DNA from: Anaeramoeba flamelloides
Lineage: Eukaryota; Metamonada; Anaeramoebidae
Length of the DNA stretch: 64,000 nucleotides
Assembly (NCBI GenBank): GCA_027625915.1
Contig: JANTQA010000057.1
Location: 1,674,001-1,738,000, forward strand
Reading direction: 5' to 3'
Made by a program: the position numbers and the translations under genes. The notes below the pieces were generated by a model that saw nothing but the letters and a program-made list of their open reading frames with translations, ran no database searches and had not been told where the DNA came from. Positions 11,301 through 22,973 of the stretch are shown one piece after another; positions within the stretch are counted from its first letter, which is position 1; each line of letters starts with the position of its first letter.

Positions 11301-12018
11301 CTATCAACCATCGAAAAAAATTTCGAGATCTAACCAAACAGATTAAGTAACTGGAAAAAAGGAAATGAAAACAAAACAAAAAAGACAAAAAATGAAATAG
11401 TTTGTAAAAATCAAAATTATTCCCAAATTGAATGTAAAAATAAAGTATTGCTATTCTTTCGGCTGTTTAAACTGTGTCCGAATTTTTGGAATTTAGTTTA
11501 TTATAGCATACAAAATTGAATCGATGAAAAAATCATTATTTATTTCTTAGTTTACTCTTTAATTTCCAAACTATCCTTTTTAACAATTTTAAAAATAAAT
11601 TATTTCTTCATTAAATATATTATTAACATAATAAAGCGCACCAAATGATATTAATGATTTCGAAAAAGTAAGAACATTAGTTGAAGATATTTGGAATGTC
11701 CGCGCCTCAAAAATACGAGAAGGTATCAAGGATATTACAAATACAACATATTGTCTTTCAATATCCGATTTAACTGTTATGGAAAGAGAATTATTGAAGC
11801 CTTACGCAACATCTGCCTTAAAAAATATCTGGTTAATTTTCAATTCTGGAAAACCAATTAAAAGACCAAACTTCCCAAATCAACCCGAAACAACCACCAA
11901 TACTAACACAAATACAAACACAATCGAAGAGGAACCATTGATTGAAAAGGAACAAGAAACAACAAAAAGAACTCTTCGTAAATTCACAACCGAAGATATG
12001 GAAACAGAACAAAATTAA
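8392..12018 (+). CDS. PSF2: GINS complex subunit Psf2
   Basis: Three exons: 8392-8505, 8615-8826 and 11637-12018, with GT/AG borders and consistent phase, give 235 residues from ATG to TAA. Psf2 is one of four subunits of GINS, part of the CMG helicase at replication forks. Family landmarks appear in order: the N-terminal ETEFLSG...IKIIPNFTL (11-30), GEYGPF and VPLWLALTLRR (39-63), WLSIEFL, LHPYFSEI (about 90-100), then across the last splice FEHAPND, RTLVEDIWNVRASK (about 120-135) and a hydrophobic C-terminal helix block. The Cys-free TN-rich and acidic tail (about 190-235) is longer than in human Psf2 (185 aa). Intron 1 is 109 bp. Intron 2 is 2810 bp and carries element B and inverted repeats. 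The splice across 2.8 kb is supported because the codon completed there makes the conserved HAP. The gene looks intact. Confidence 0.93.
10478..11033. repeat. Inverted repeat C (arms of about 105 bp)
   Basis: The left arm at about 10478-10583 is the reverse complement, with mismatches, of 10926-11033: shared strings include AGAGAGAATTTTGAA, AATTCAAAGAGTATCT and AGAAGTATTT. The interval between the arms contains the left half of element B, so the two structures are nested or partly overlap. May be a second terminal-inverted-repeat element. Confidence 0.55.
10655..11496. mobile_element. Element B, copy 1 (TIR with TTCCAAAAATTTGGACACA)
   Basis: The left end TAAACCCCATTCCAAAAATT and the right end (inverted TAAACTAAATTCC-type end with GTGTCC) form terminal inverted repeats of about 26 bp. 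The second copy at 40298-40829 has the same ends, the same ACCACATTTAAGTTACCCAG block and the same inner region. On the minus strand 11190-11345 is open and contains WLIEGSVEFVKLENHIQLVD, matched in copy 2. TA-type ends suggest a mariner relative. The inner reading frame is not a transposase that I recognise. Confidence 0.6.
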
Positions 12019-13048
12019 TAACCAAATTGCGTACAAGGAAATGTTTCTTTTTTTTAAAAAATTCATCTCAATTATATTTTCATCTTGATATTTATTATTT
12101 TAACACTAATATTTGAATAGTATTTCATAATATTTTAATTTAAGCATATAAATACAGACGCAAAATATAATAACCCCCTTTTAAACATAAATAATCATAA
12201 AAAAGAAAAAATTATTTTAGAGCAAGTAATATAGCCAAATATCTCAAAATAATGTTATTTATTATTTTAGAATAGGATTTTCTTTTGATCATTTTTTTTT
12301 ATTTTTTTATAAAAAAAATCAAAACAAAATATTAAAATCATATTTATTTTTATTTTATTATTCATACGAGATATGAATTATGGAAGTAGGAACATTTTCA
12401 CATTTTTTCAAATTTTAATTGTGCAAACATTACTGAAAAATATTTTTTTAGAGAGCCAATTGTGTAACAGAAGATCTTGAAATCAAAATACCATTCATTA
12501 TTCTATTTTTGAAAATAACCAAGAGTAAATCAGAAAGGAATCTTGAAAATTTTATATTATTGGAATTATTTATTTTAATTTGTTTTTATTTGTTTGGAAA
12601 TATTTAAAAAAATTGAGAAATAATTATAAAGTATATAGATACTTTTAAATATTTGGACTACTTCGACTCGCTAAAAGAATTAAGATTTGGTTATTGATTA
12701 TTAATTAAAAATGATCAAATTAAAAAGGATTTCTTTTTGGTTATAAGGTTGTATTTTTCAGGGTTTTAAGAAAGAATTTTGGGAGTATTTTTAATTTGAT
12801 GATTCTGTGGTTTTTCCGTATTTTTTTATTCAATCTAAAGAAAAAATTGATTTCAAATTGTTCTTTGAAGAAATATAATTATTTCAAGTTTATAATGATT
12901 ATTGTGGTTTTTTTTGAAATTGAGTAGGTTTTTTAATACTGAGTCTTTCCAAAACTTAGTGGTTTTATTTTTAAAGGATGTATTTTTGTACAATTTCTTT
13001 CATTTAAAATAAGATTTTTTTTCTTCATTCAAAGAAAACATTGTTTTT

Positions 13049-13419
13049 GAGAACCGGTATGGGCAAGTGGCAACACAGCCTAGTGTACAATCTGAAGGCC
13101 GGGGTTCTATTCCCTTAAACATTATTTCTTATTGTTTACCATTTTCTCAAATAGCCACCACGGTGTAATTTTAATTAAAAATCGGGCTTATGCTTCTTAG
13201 AACCACTAATTCTTTGAGGAAATCGTTTGACCGAATTGAATCTTTTTGACGATTATAAAACTGAACGGAATTGGAACAAAATCCCTCTCAATTTATGGAG
13301 CGGATCCGATTTTTGGGAGAAATGACCAGCTCTCACTTGGTTCAACAATATCTCTAATTCAAATTAGGGATTCGGGCAAACAGGTGGACTTTTAGTACCC
13401 ACTCTTTAATGGAAAAAAA
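13049..13419 (+). mobile_element. tRNA-derived SINE with 18-bp target-site duplication
   Basis: The head (about 13055-13120) resembles a tRNA: an A-box-like TGGGCAAGTGG, an anticodon-arm-like region and a B-box-like GGGGTTCTATTCCC. A non-tRNA body follows and it ends in GGAAAAAAAAAAG. The insert is bracketed by AAAGAAAACATTGTTTTT at 13031-13048 and 13420-13437, an exact 18-bp duplication. The host sequence is continuous in the duplicate at 540-610, which lacks the insert. Its base composition is clearly less AT-rich than the flanks. No other copy was seen here. It would be moved by a LINE machinery, possibly that at 32941-38550 (inference). Confidence 0.8.
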
Positions 13420-13689
13420 AAAGAAAACATTGTTTTTTTAAATAATTTAGAAAAATATTGCCCATTTTGAACTTTTCAAAAATGAGAAAAAAAGTTCCAT
13501 CTTTGAAAATAAAAATTTATTTGGGAAAATATTTTAAAAGTAAGTTTGGTTTAGAAGTAATCAGATTTTTTACTTGATTTTGAAATTTCAAGATATAGGA
13601 ATTTTTTTTTGAATTATTCTATTAAATTTGCTAGAAAATTTTTTTCAAGTTTATTAGCCCCTTTAGAAAATCCAATATCCAAAGTGTGT

Positions 13690-13800
13690 TCTAATTATGA
13701 AAGTTTTTAAATATTTTAATTGAAAAAACTTTTAAATTGAAAGTCTCTGAATTTTGATCTTAGAAGTAGTACTTTTCAATATTTGAAATAATTTCTGAAA
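13690..13800. repeat. Short direct repeat upstream of NFS1
   Basis: Shares AAGTTTTTAAAT, TTTTAAATTGAAAGTC, TGAATTTTGAT and GTACTTTTCAATATTTG with 15590-15690 in the NFS1 intron, in the same order and orientation. Function unknown; probably a repeat remnant. Confidence 0.55.
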
Positions 13801-14191
13801 AAAAACTTTTTGTGTATTCAAAAAAAGTGAAACAATTCTAAGTTCTTATCATGGTTACTATAAAATATCTCGTTATTTTTATAAATCTTTTCACCTTAAA
13901 AAGTCTTGAAAAGTGTTGGAAAATGTTGGAAAGGATTGTAAATTGTCTGAAAGTATTTGAAAGTTTGTACAGTCTGAAAGCCTCACGAAAAGTCATTAGA
14001 TTATCTGTCTTGATTTCTGACATATTTTTATCATTTTTTTTCGTTTGTTGTCAAAAAGTTTTTACTTCAATTTTGCATTGATTTTCAATCTTCAACTAGA
14101 AAAAAAAAAATAACAAAAACAACTTTTTTATTATTGTTTTTTCCAAACCAAAAACCGTTTCTCTTTTTTTTCAACAAAACCAAATTCGCAA

Positions 14192-16091
14192 ATGCTTTCA
14201 ATTTCAAAAATTGCAATCAAGAAATCCCCACTTTCTTTGTCTTCGTATTTCAGCAATACCAAGCCAAGGTATAAATTGAGATCACATTATTTTGATTTCC
14301 AAGCAACTTCCCCAACAGATCCAAGAGTGTTAGACAAAATGCTTCCATATATGATCACTAAACAAGGAAACGCACACAGCAAGACCCACATGCACGGATG
14401 GGAAGCCGAGGGTGGCGTTGAGGAAGCACGAGCACATGTCAGTGATCTCATACATGCAGATCCAAAGGAAATTATCTTCACGAGCGGGGCAACAGAATCC
14501 AATAACATTGCCATCAAGGGCGTGATGAACTTTTTAAACCCAATGAAAAAGCATGTCATCACTTCACAAATTGAGCACAAGTGCGTGCTAGAGTCGTGCA
14601 AGCTCTTGGAATCCAAGGGCTTTGATGTGACCTACTTGCCTGTCCAAAGAAATGGCATCGTCGACCTTGGGGAATTAAAGAAGGCAATTAGGCCAGACAC
14701 GGGCCTAGTCTCCATTATGGGTGTCAACAATGAAATCGGTGTTTTACAGCCTTTAAAAGAAATCGGGAATATTTGCCAATCAAACAAGATCAAATTCCAT
14801 ACAGACTGCGCCCAGATGTTTGGCAAATTGCCACTTGACGTCAATGATATGAAAATTGATTTGATGAGTATCTCGGGACACAAAATCTATGGCCCCAAAG
14901 GAGTAGGCGCGTTGTATGTCAGGAGGAGACCCAGGGTAAGACTCCTTGCCTTACAATCCGGTGGTGGGCAAGAGCGTGGTATCCGCTCGGGCACTTTGCC
15001 TTCGCCTATCATCGTTGGCCTCGGGGAGGCAGCTCGAATTGCTAAAAATGAAATGCAACGAGACAACAAGAGGATCAAAAAATTAGCTGACAAATTAATC
15101 TCGCAAGTGATGGAAAAAATTCCTTTAGTTCAGCTAAACGGAGACAAAGAGCAAAGATACCATGGCTGTGTCAATCTTTCTTTTGCATTCGCAGAAGGTG
15201 AAAGTCTTTTAATGAATCTAAAAGACTTTGCTTTATCTTCTGGTAGTGCTTGTACATCGGCTAGGTAATTAATTTTTTAATTGTTATTTTTATTTTTACA
15301 CCACAAGAACGGCACACCAACTGTGGAAGCTGTCAAGACTTTTTCGAACTTTCAGACTGTCATTCTATCAGATTTTAGTTTGCCATATTTTTTCATAATT
15401 TTTCAAATTTCAAAAACTTTTTAAAGGTTTTTTAAAGCCTCAAAAAGGGAAAAATTAATAATTAAAAAAAGATAACACTTAGAATTTCTATAGAAAATTT
15501 TTTCAAAGTTCACCCAAATTAAAAATATTTATTTAATTCCAAAAACCACAAATTGTTTTTATGAAAAAACAAAAGCCAAAAAGTTGTTTTAATCCTAAGT
15601 TTTTAAATGTTTTAATTGTAAAAACTTTTTAAATTGAAAGTCATTGAATTTTGATTTTTTAAAGTACTTTTCAATATTTGGAAATAATTTCAAAAAACCT
15701 AAAAAGTGTTGTGAATTAAAAATTGTGTTTTCAATTTTTTTTTTGTTCTTTTATTTATTGAGTTTTTTTTTTTTATTTATATTTGTTTTTTTTTTGTTTC
15801 ATCTTTATTCGTCCTTCTCAATAATTAAATTTCTCTTTCTTATTTCATATTATTTTGATTAATTTGCATAGTTTGGAACCTTCCTATGTTTTAAGAGCGT
15901 TGGGTGTACCAGACGAATATGCCCATTCAAGTTTGAGAATAGGTCTTGGAAGATTTACAACAGAACAAGAAATTGACTTTTTCATCGAAACATTGGTAAC
16001 AAGCGTTGAGCGCCTCCGTGAAATGTCTCCTTTATATGACATGTATTTAGAAGGAGTCGATTTTACCAAAATTAATTGGTCACATGATTAA
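14192..16091 (+). CDS. NFS1: Cysteine desulfurase NFS1, mitochondrial type
   Basis: Exons 14192-15264 and 15872-16091 join GCTAG to T, restoring the invariant [15 protein letters not shown], and give 430 residues. NFS1 is the PLP enzyme that takes sulfur from cysteine to the ISCU scaffold for Fe-S clusters and tRNA thiolation. Seen: a Lys/Ser-rich N-terminus (1-30) fitting a targeting peptide, [14 protein letters not shown] (33-46), EHKCVL (129-133), the PLP lysine in [10 protein letters not shown] (K231), ERGIRSGT (261-268), the sulfur-accepting loop [10 protein letters not shown] (C354) and the C-terminal [10 protein letters not shown]...INWSHD typical of eukaryotic NFS1. The only intron (15265-15871, 607 bp) interrupts just after the catalytic cysteine loop. 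GC is well above the surroundings and all key residues are present. Isd11 or frataxin genes are not in the window. Confidence 0.97.
15265..15871 (+). other. NFS1 intron
   Basis: Donor GTAATT follows GCTAG; acceptor TTGCATAG. The middle contains the second member of the 13690-13800 repeat, and the 3' part is a T-rich tract of more than 100 bases. Confidence 0.9.
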
Positions 16092-19000
16092 TTTGAAGAT
16101 TTTTATTGTTATTATTTTTATTCTTTGATTCATTGATTTTTTCTTTATTGATTTTTGAAAATAAACTCCATTTCAAAATCATTGGCCCATTAAAAATCAA
16201 ATTTTGAAAATAAATATTTTTTATAAATTGAAGTTATCTATTATAATAAAAAAATTACTATTTTAATATTCAGTTCTATGTACTAGAAATATTTGTTTTT
16301 TATCTACAAATAAAAGAAAAAAAAATAAAAAAATAAAAAAAAATTGGGAAATTTATTCTTAAATTTAGTTTATTTGTTTTTGAGTGTAACTCTAGTTTTC
16401 TCGTTTTCTTTTTTCTTTTTTGTTTTTGTATGTTTATTTTTTTTTTTACTCAACATGCAAACTTCTTAAATTGGTGATTTTTAACTCTGAATTCCTAATG
16501 TCAAACCTTCTTGATTTACAATTAGTCAAACTTTATTTATTTATTTTTAATCCCGCTATTAATTGTTAGTAGCAATAAATAATTACCAATTTATTTTAAC
16601 ATTCTTTTTTATTTTTAATTCAACCAAATTACATTAAAAAAAAACTTGTTAATATTGGACATCATTCTGCGATTTTTTCAAGAAATTTAACAAAACCAAC
16701 CTAAAAAATACTATATTTGGAAATAAAAAGGAATAATATTTAAAGAAGATCTTTTTATCAGTTCTGAAATCTGACTTTCATTTCAAATTCTTACTTAACC
16801 CAAATTTCAAATTTCGATGTAAAAAAGAACGGTTAAAATAAATCGAGATTACAAATTACAATCTATTTATTTGCTATTAGTATTGATTAAATTAAAAAAA
16901 AGAGAAAGAAGCCGAAGTCAAGATTTTTCACATTTAGTATTTAAACACCAGTAAATTATAACACAATCCCAAGAATAACAATAAATGATCAACAATAATT
17001 TTATATAATAGAAAACCCTGTTTGTAAAACTTTATGAATGGTAAGTAATTGTTTTTGTTATTATCTCTACACTTGAGAGAAACTCAAAATTAATCACACC
17101 TTAAAAATAAGCCAACTTATCCAATTTATATTATCTTTTTTTTAAATTTAATCAAGGTAATACAAGTTTATTCTTTTCAAAATTAAATCCTTGATTTTTG
17201 ATTGGAAAAAAAAAAAAAAAAAAATATTTTTAATTCAATTTAGAATTCTTAATTTCAATCTTTTAGATACAACCCTTAATATTTTATTAGCATTATATTG
17301 ATGTACTTGTTAAAAACTTTATTCTTATTATTAAAACAGAAAAAATGAAAATAACCAATTATGCAAATTTTAATTGAGAAGCTTACAGAAAAATCATTTT
17401 ATAAAAAAATAATGGCATTAAAATATCAAGAGAAAAAATCAAAATCACAAATCTTATAAATATATAAATTTAAAATTACAACACAAACCAGAGTGATAAA
17501 TCTTCATTTTCAATAAGATTAGAATTAAAAATAAGTTATTTACTTTTTTCAACAACCTTCCGCTTGCATGAAACAATACAATTGAAAAAAATTATGTTAT
17601 GTAAAACTGCTAGGTTTATTAACCTTTCAGATTTAATAATCAAGTTTATTAACAATATAATAAAAATGAAAAAACTTCGATTTCATGAGACTATTGTATT
17701 TATTGTTGTTAGCACCCTTTTTAAAGTCATCTAGTCTAGAAAAAAAGGAGGTTTTTTAGGGTAAGAAAATCCAAATAAACAGATGAACAAATTTTAGTTT
17801 AATTAAATTTGGATATATTTAATTTGATAGATAATAACGAATAGTTTTTAAAATATAATACATTCATAATAAAACTGAAAGAGAGAGAAAAAATTCCTTA
17901 TGATAATTATTGCCGTGTCCATCGAGTGTCTATCTTTTCCAGAATTCAAAAGAATAGAGAAAAATCAAAGATTTTACTCAATTCTTCTAAATCCTAGAAA
18001 ACTTAATGGGAATTTTTTTTTTTTACTTTTTGAAATAAACCGAAAATTTCAGTAATTTTCTGTTTTTTTAAAAAAATTAAAAAAAACCGAACAGAAAAAT
18101 CAAAAAAAAAAATATTTTTTTCAATTTGTATGAATAAATAATTCTCTAATAGTCAAAATAATTGATTATCCATTTGAAAGAATTTTATTAAGATTTAAAA
18201 TACCTTTGAAATACATGATTATAATGTCTTAAATGTTTTAAAAAATTATTCAAATTTTTTTATTTTTAAATTTATAAAAAAATCTTAATAGGAACCTGGA
18301 AAATTGGATTTTAAGTTAAAATTGTTAAATACGTCAAAAAATATTTTTTGACCCAAGCTCTTTTATTGGCCAATAGTGTTTATTATAATTGAAGTTATCA
18401 AAAAGGGTAAAATTAGCAAAATGTTTTCTTTTTTATTGAAAAAATTTTTTCATGATCGTACCATTTCTCTCTCAAGTTGAAATTGATATTCTGAAAATTT
18501 AGAATTAGATGTCATTATTTTTACAAAGTATTTAATCCTTCATCGTATTTTTGTTAACTAATTCATTATAGATATTGATAGTTTTAATCTTTGTGAACAA
18601 TTAAAATTTCAAAAAAAAATGACTCATCTTTTTTGACATTTCTCGCTATTTTTTCTCAAGAGTATTGTAAAAAATCATTAAAATCTTGAAAAAATTTATT
18701 CATATGTAAATATCATTATCAAACGCATTCCTAGTTCAAAATTTTCTGAACAAATACAAAGCCGTTAGTGAGTTGACAAAAAATGGTAATAAAATCTAGA
18801 TTTAAAAAATAATTCATCATTATTTTTGATTCTTCTAAAAGATGTAGCTGATCCTGAATCGAATTTTCGTCAAGAAAAATCTAATTACAAAAACTTTTAA
18901 AGCTGTAAGTTGATCAAAACTGGATGGTAGTCTCATTTTGAATTCTTTTTCTTTTTAAAAAATATAATAACATAATTTTCCGATTTTCGATCAAGTTTTT

Positions 19001-19285
19001 AAAAATTCAAAAATACTGATCAATAAAAATTGTGAATATCAATTTTCAGAAATCATGAAACAGATATATAAAACTGACTCTAGGATTGTATCCAACTTTA
19101 ATAATTGCAAATTTGTAATGATCATTTGAAAGGATTGTAGCTTTCAAATATTTATTTTGATAAAAAAATTAGTTAATATTTTTAGAGTTAATCAAGTATA
19201 AAACGTATTCTTTTTAAATCAAAATCTAATCTGAGTTGGCTTTCAAAAAAATATAATTGATAATTATTTTTTTTTTACTTGTCAG
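16092..19285. other. AT-rich spacer between NFS1 and the CUE-like gene
   Basis: No exon is convincing. A foldback-family fragment lies at 17915-18110. A short coding-like patch at 18842-18902 (VADPESNFRQEKSNYKNF in one frame, then a stop) precedes a GTAAGT at about 18905, which could be the 5' UTR splice donor for the next gene. The rest shows nothing recognised. Confidence 0.4.
17915..18110. repeat. Foldback family D, copy 2
   Basis: Contains CCAGAATTCAAAAGAATAGAG pairing with a downstream inverse around AAAGATTTTACTC, then a hairpin of AAATAAACCGAAAATTTC with its partner, ending in AAAAAAAACCGAAC. Same modules as 21070-21540, 27560-28135, 32155-32782 and 52280-52800. Confidence 0.6.
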
Positions 19286-19297
19286 ATCTAAGATCCA

Positions 19298-20518
19298 ATG
19301 AACAAAAATTCAACTAATATTGTACAAAGACAAAAAAAGGAAGAATTGCAAAAACAGTTCTATAATATTTGTGAGATGCTACCACAGCATCACCCTCAAA
19401 TTGTGGAACTCATTTTCAAAAAGAATCATTATAAATTGACATCCACAGTTGAGGATTTAATGAATTTGCCAACTGACTTGAATTACTATCAAATAAAGAA
19501 CCAGTTACAAGGTCAAAAGCACATATACCGACCATCTTATAATAATAGTTATCGAAAATTTGGGACATATAGATACCAAGATAGCTCGCGTTACCAACAA
19601 TATTTGCTTGAAAGATCAAAGTGTAGATCGCAAATTAAAAACGCCTATCTGGTTAATAATACAGATAATCTTGAGAAACAACAGAAAGATCTTGAACAGA
19701 TCAATACCTTAACAAATGAAAAAATAAGTACATACAGTAGTGGTGAAGAAGACAAACTTCTCAAAAACTTTGAAAATGAATCTTCAAGTGAAGAAGATGA
19801 TCAATTAGAAAAACAAAAAACAAAGAATGAAAATTCAAAGAAAATAAAGTTAAATTCAAGTTTTGATCAATTTTCAGAAAATGAAATACAAACCATATCG
19901 AGTGAAAAACAAGATTCCCAAACCCAAATTCAACAAGACAAATTATTTGCCCAGCAATTAGCAAACGAAGAATTTATAAGCCAATTGGAAAGCTATCAGA
20001 ATTACCAAAAATATCTTGGAAATTCTAAAAGCGAACAAAACCAGGAAAAGAAACTAAAAACAGAAAATAGCTGGTGGTCGACTTTGAAACAAAAATTTAA
20101 ATCCAAACCAAAAAAAACAAGCACAAAAAAAACAACAAGCACAAAAAAAACATCAAGTTCACAAACAATCACAAGCACAAAAAAAAATGCAATTAAGAAA
20201 AAAAACACAAGGAAAAAAAAAAAAACAAAAAATAATAATTTTATTTCAAGTAATGTGAAATATTCAAAATTACCATTAGATGACGAAATTGAAAATGAGG
20301 GACTTTTTTCAGCTTCTGATGAAATGGAAAAGGTTGAACAAAAATTGGAAATAAGTACAACATTGAGAAAAAGGAAACCTCGAAACCAACTTGAATCTGA
20401 GATCTCGGATTCTGATTATGTTGAAGACAAACTTCTTGTAAACCCCGACATATTTGACGATGATCCTTTTAGCGATAACGAAAGTGATGTAGTTGAAATG
20501 ATCGTTCTTAAAAATTGA
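19298..20518 (+). CDS. CUE-domain-like protein with basic and acidic low-complexity regions
   Basis: A 406-residue single coding exon. The N-terminal 17-57 block (FYNICEMLPQHHPQIVEL ... VEDLMNLP) has the shape of a CUE ubiquitin-binding domain, with an MLP in place of MFP. A second short motif, KLFAQQLANEEF (215-226), is of the kind that follows CUE domains in other proteins. Around 255-315 is a strongly basic Lys/Thr/Ser region, and the C-terminus (315-406) is acidic. A T-rich tract ending GTCAG at 19285 and an in-frame TAA between it and the ATG indicate a spliced 5' UTR. Role unknown; ubiquitin binding and nuclear location are inferences. No closer family was recognised. Confidence 0.8.
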   Translation: MNKNSTNIVQRQKKEELQKQFYNICEMLPQHHPQIVELIFKKNHYKLTSTVEDLMNLPTDLNYYQIKNQLQGQKHIYRPSYNNSYRKFGTYRYQDSSRYQQYLLERSKCRSQIKNAYLVNNTDNLEKQQKDLEQINTLTNEKISTYSSGEEDKLLKNFENESSSEEDDQLEKQKTKNENSKKIKLNSSFDQFSENEIQTISSEKQDSQTQIQQDKLFAQQLANEEFISQLESYQNYQKYLGNSKSEQNQEKKLKTENSWWSTLKQKFKSKPKKTSTKKTTSTKKTSSSQTITSTKKNAIKKKNTRKKKKTKNNNFISSNVKYSKLPLDDEIENEGLFSASDEMEKVEQKLEISTTLRKRKPRNQLESEISDSDYVEDKLLVNPDIFDDDPFSDNESDVVEMIVLKN

Positions 20519-21069
20519 TTGGAAAGTCATTGATTATAAGCAGACTTTAACATTTTTTTTTTTTGATTACTAATAAGATCAAAAATAGATGAAAATCTTG
20601 AAAAATATCCTATTTATGTATAAAAAATTTTTTGTAACAAAACTAGTTATATAATAACATTTTTTCATCACAAAGTTTGACCTTTTATTGTTCAGAATCT
20701 TTCCATCTTTGAAATTTTATTTTTGAAATTCCCTTAAAAACATATTATCATATTTTTGAATTTAATAATTTTTTATTTATTTAATAGAGGATATGTTAAA
20801 AACTCATCAAACAGATGATTCTACACTCAGAGTTTCCAGTTTGTATTTTAAAAAAATAACTAAAAATCCTTTCTCGTACATTAATTGAATAAATCGTTTC
20901 AGTTTTCACAGAGTTGGTTTTAAAGGGTTCCATTATTATTTTCATCTCATGTTTTCTTACAATTACTTACTAGTTATTATACTGAAAAAAATTTATTTTG
21001 TGATCTTGTTCAGTCCTAAAAAAATGAATACTAATTTTTTTATTATTATTTTGGATCGATGAAAATTAT

Positions 21070-21540
21070 TTCCTCTTCTTGGAGTAAAGTTTTCCAGAAT
21101 TCGAAAGAATTAAGTAGATTCATAGCTTTTATTCTTTCATTTGAATTCTGGAAAACCTTGTAACTTAAGTTAGTTTTTTTTTTAATTTTTCAAATTCAAG
21201 AAAAGTTTTAGAGAATTTCGTTTTATTTCTAAAATTAAAAAAAAAAACACCGTTAGCTTTTCTTGAGTCTTCTGTTTATTTGGAAAATCAATAAATTCCG
21301 TGAGGTTTTTTTAAGTTTTATATATATATTATGAAGTGTCCTAGGTTTTTTTGAGGTTTTCTATTTTATTTCTGAAGTGTTCAAGGTTTTTTTTTACTTT
21401 AGAAATAAACAGAAAATTTATTAAAATTTTCGGTTTATTTCTAAAGTAAAAAAAAACCTAACGAAAATCTATTGATTTTCCAAATAAATAGAAAACCTCA
21501 AAAACAACCTAAGACACTTAACAAATAAAAAAATAAACTC
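21070..21540. repeat. Foldback family D, copy 3
   Basis: A chain of short palindromes: TTTTCCAGAATTCGAAAGAAT with its inverse at about 21140, AGAAATAAACAGAAAATTT with its inverse at 21430, and repeated AAAACCT/AGGTTTT units carrying GGAAAATCAATAAATT. These are the modules of the insert at 32155-32782. Confidence 0.65.
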
Positions 21541-22803
21541 CAAAAACCTAATTTTAACTTTTCTATAATTTAAAATAATTAAGAAAATTTTTTGATTTTT
21601 CTCGATATTATTGAATTCTGTAAAAACTAGACTCAAAATTGCACTTGATTATTTAACTTTTTGTTGATATTACTATTATATATAAGAATTTTTAAATATT
21701 TTTGAACTTTCTACTGAGAAATATTAAATATCAGAATTTCTCTAAATGGATTCAGATTCATTAAATAACAATTTTATGTTATCCATTTCCAGATTAGCAT
21801 CATTGTCTTTTCTATTTTGGAAAAATTGCTATTTTGTCTACAAGGTATTATAAAATCAAGAAATTCAAATTTTTATTTTCTGAGTATACCTTCTTTTCTA
21901 GATTGAGGTTCTGAATTAAACTTAGTTTTATTTGAATTTTATAAATTGTTCTTAGGGAATGTTTATTGATTTTTAAAATTTTAAGATATTTTTTTATTTA
22001 TATAAAAATTAAATGAAATAAAATATTTCTTAATCAAATTAAAAAAGTCTAATAAATAAAATAAGTTACTAATAATTACTGATTTGAAAATATATGATAG
22101 TACCACGTTAAATATATTTTTTTGTTTAAAAATCATTTTTGATATTTTTTTTTATATAAAACTATCTTTTACCCTTTTAAAGTTTTTTTGTAATTTTTTC
22201 TCTTTATCTTAACAAATTCCTAAATATAACAATTATTTTTTCATTATTTTTAAATTATTTATTTATTAGTGCTTTATTAATTCCTAATTCTTGGATAATT
22301 TTAACAACTATTTTTTTTTTTTTGTCAATTTTTGATATTTGCCTTTCATTATCAATAAAAAACTATGTTCGAACCATTGATAATATTTTCCAAGATAAAA
22401 CTATTTGTTTCTATTAAACAATAACGAATAAATCCTAATATTAAAGGTTATAATGGGTTGACTTGATAGGCTTCTAGTCCTTATTATTTATTGTAATATT
22501 TTTTTTTCATTTCTAATATAAACACGTGTAAATATGGAATGTTTTAAAAATAGATTTTCGACAATTTTCGAGTTAATTCAAGGGTTCCATACATTTATAC
22601 AAATTTAGTTTAGAGTAAACAAAACACCAGTTTTGATTTTTTAACTTGAATGGATTTTCAATATAAAATCGTTTGGTGAAAACAAGACTTTGTTTGAAAA
22701 TGATTTTTTTAAAAAATAATGATAGATTGGTATTTTCCTCATGATTTTTTGATTGAAATTATTATTAGTTTATTATGAAAATCAGATATTAAATTTATTA
22801 TTA

Positions 22804-22973
22804 CAATCAGTTTTAAATTTAAGGTACAAACTTTCAACGAAATTTATGGCACAAAAAAACCCCAAATTAAGTTACAAAATTTAGAATTAGTTTTTTTACA
22901 ATTTATTTTACTAGAATCTGAATTTTTTGCCTTAATTTGAGATTTTGTTTGTGCCTTAAAGTGGAACTGAATG
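22804..22973. mobile_element. M1 MITE, degenerate copy 2
   Basis: Begins CAATCAGTTTTAAATTTAAG and ends GTGGAACTGAATG between TA dinucleotides. Inner CAACGAAATTTATGGCAC matches copy 1. Several substitutions and a shortened right arm show it is older. Confidence 0.75.

Larger units (their letters stand above)
8827..11636 (+). other. PSF2 intron 2, expanded by repeats
   Basis: Donor GTAAAAATC at 8827 and acceptor ATAAAG at 11631-11636. It contains an AT-rich first half with no recognised unit (8830-10470), inverted-repeat arms at about 10478-10583 and 10926-11033, and element B (10655-11496). The adjoining PSF2 reading frame is undamaged. Confidence 0.8.
12019..14191. other. Spacer between PSF2 and NFS1
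   Basis: Contains the duplicate of the 60-1430 segment (12575-13640), a SINE (13049-13419) and a short direct repeat (13690-13800) recurring in the NFS1 intron. The 12020-12575 part is plain AT-rich DNA. No exon was recognised. Confidence 0.6.

Noticed and set aside
12361-12575. Possible CRISPR-like or tandem array
   Set aside because: Only general AT-rich similarity; no regular spacing of repeats anywhere in the window.
14287-15093. Three minus-strand frames within NFS1
   Set aside because: Antisense shadows of the GC-richer NFS1 exon.
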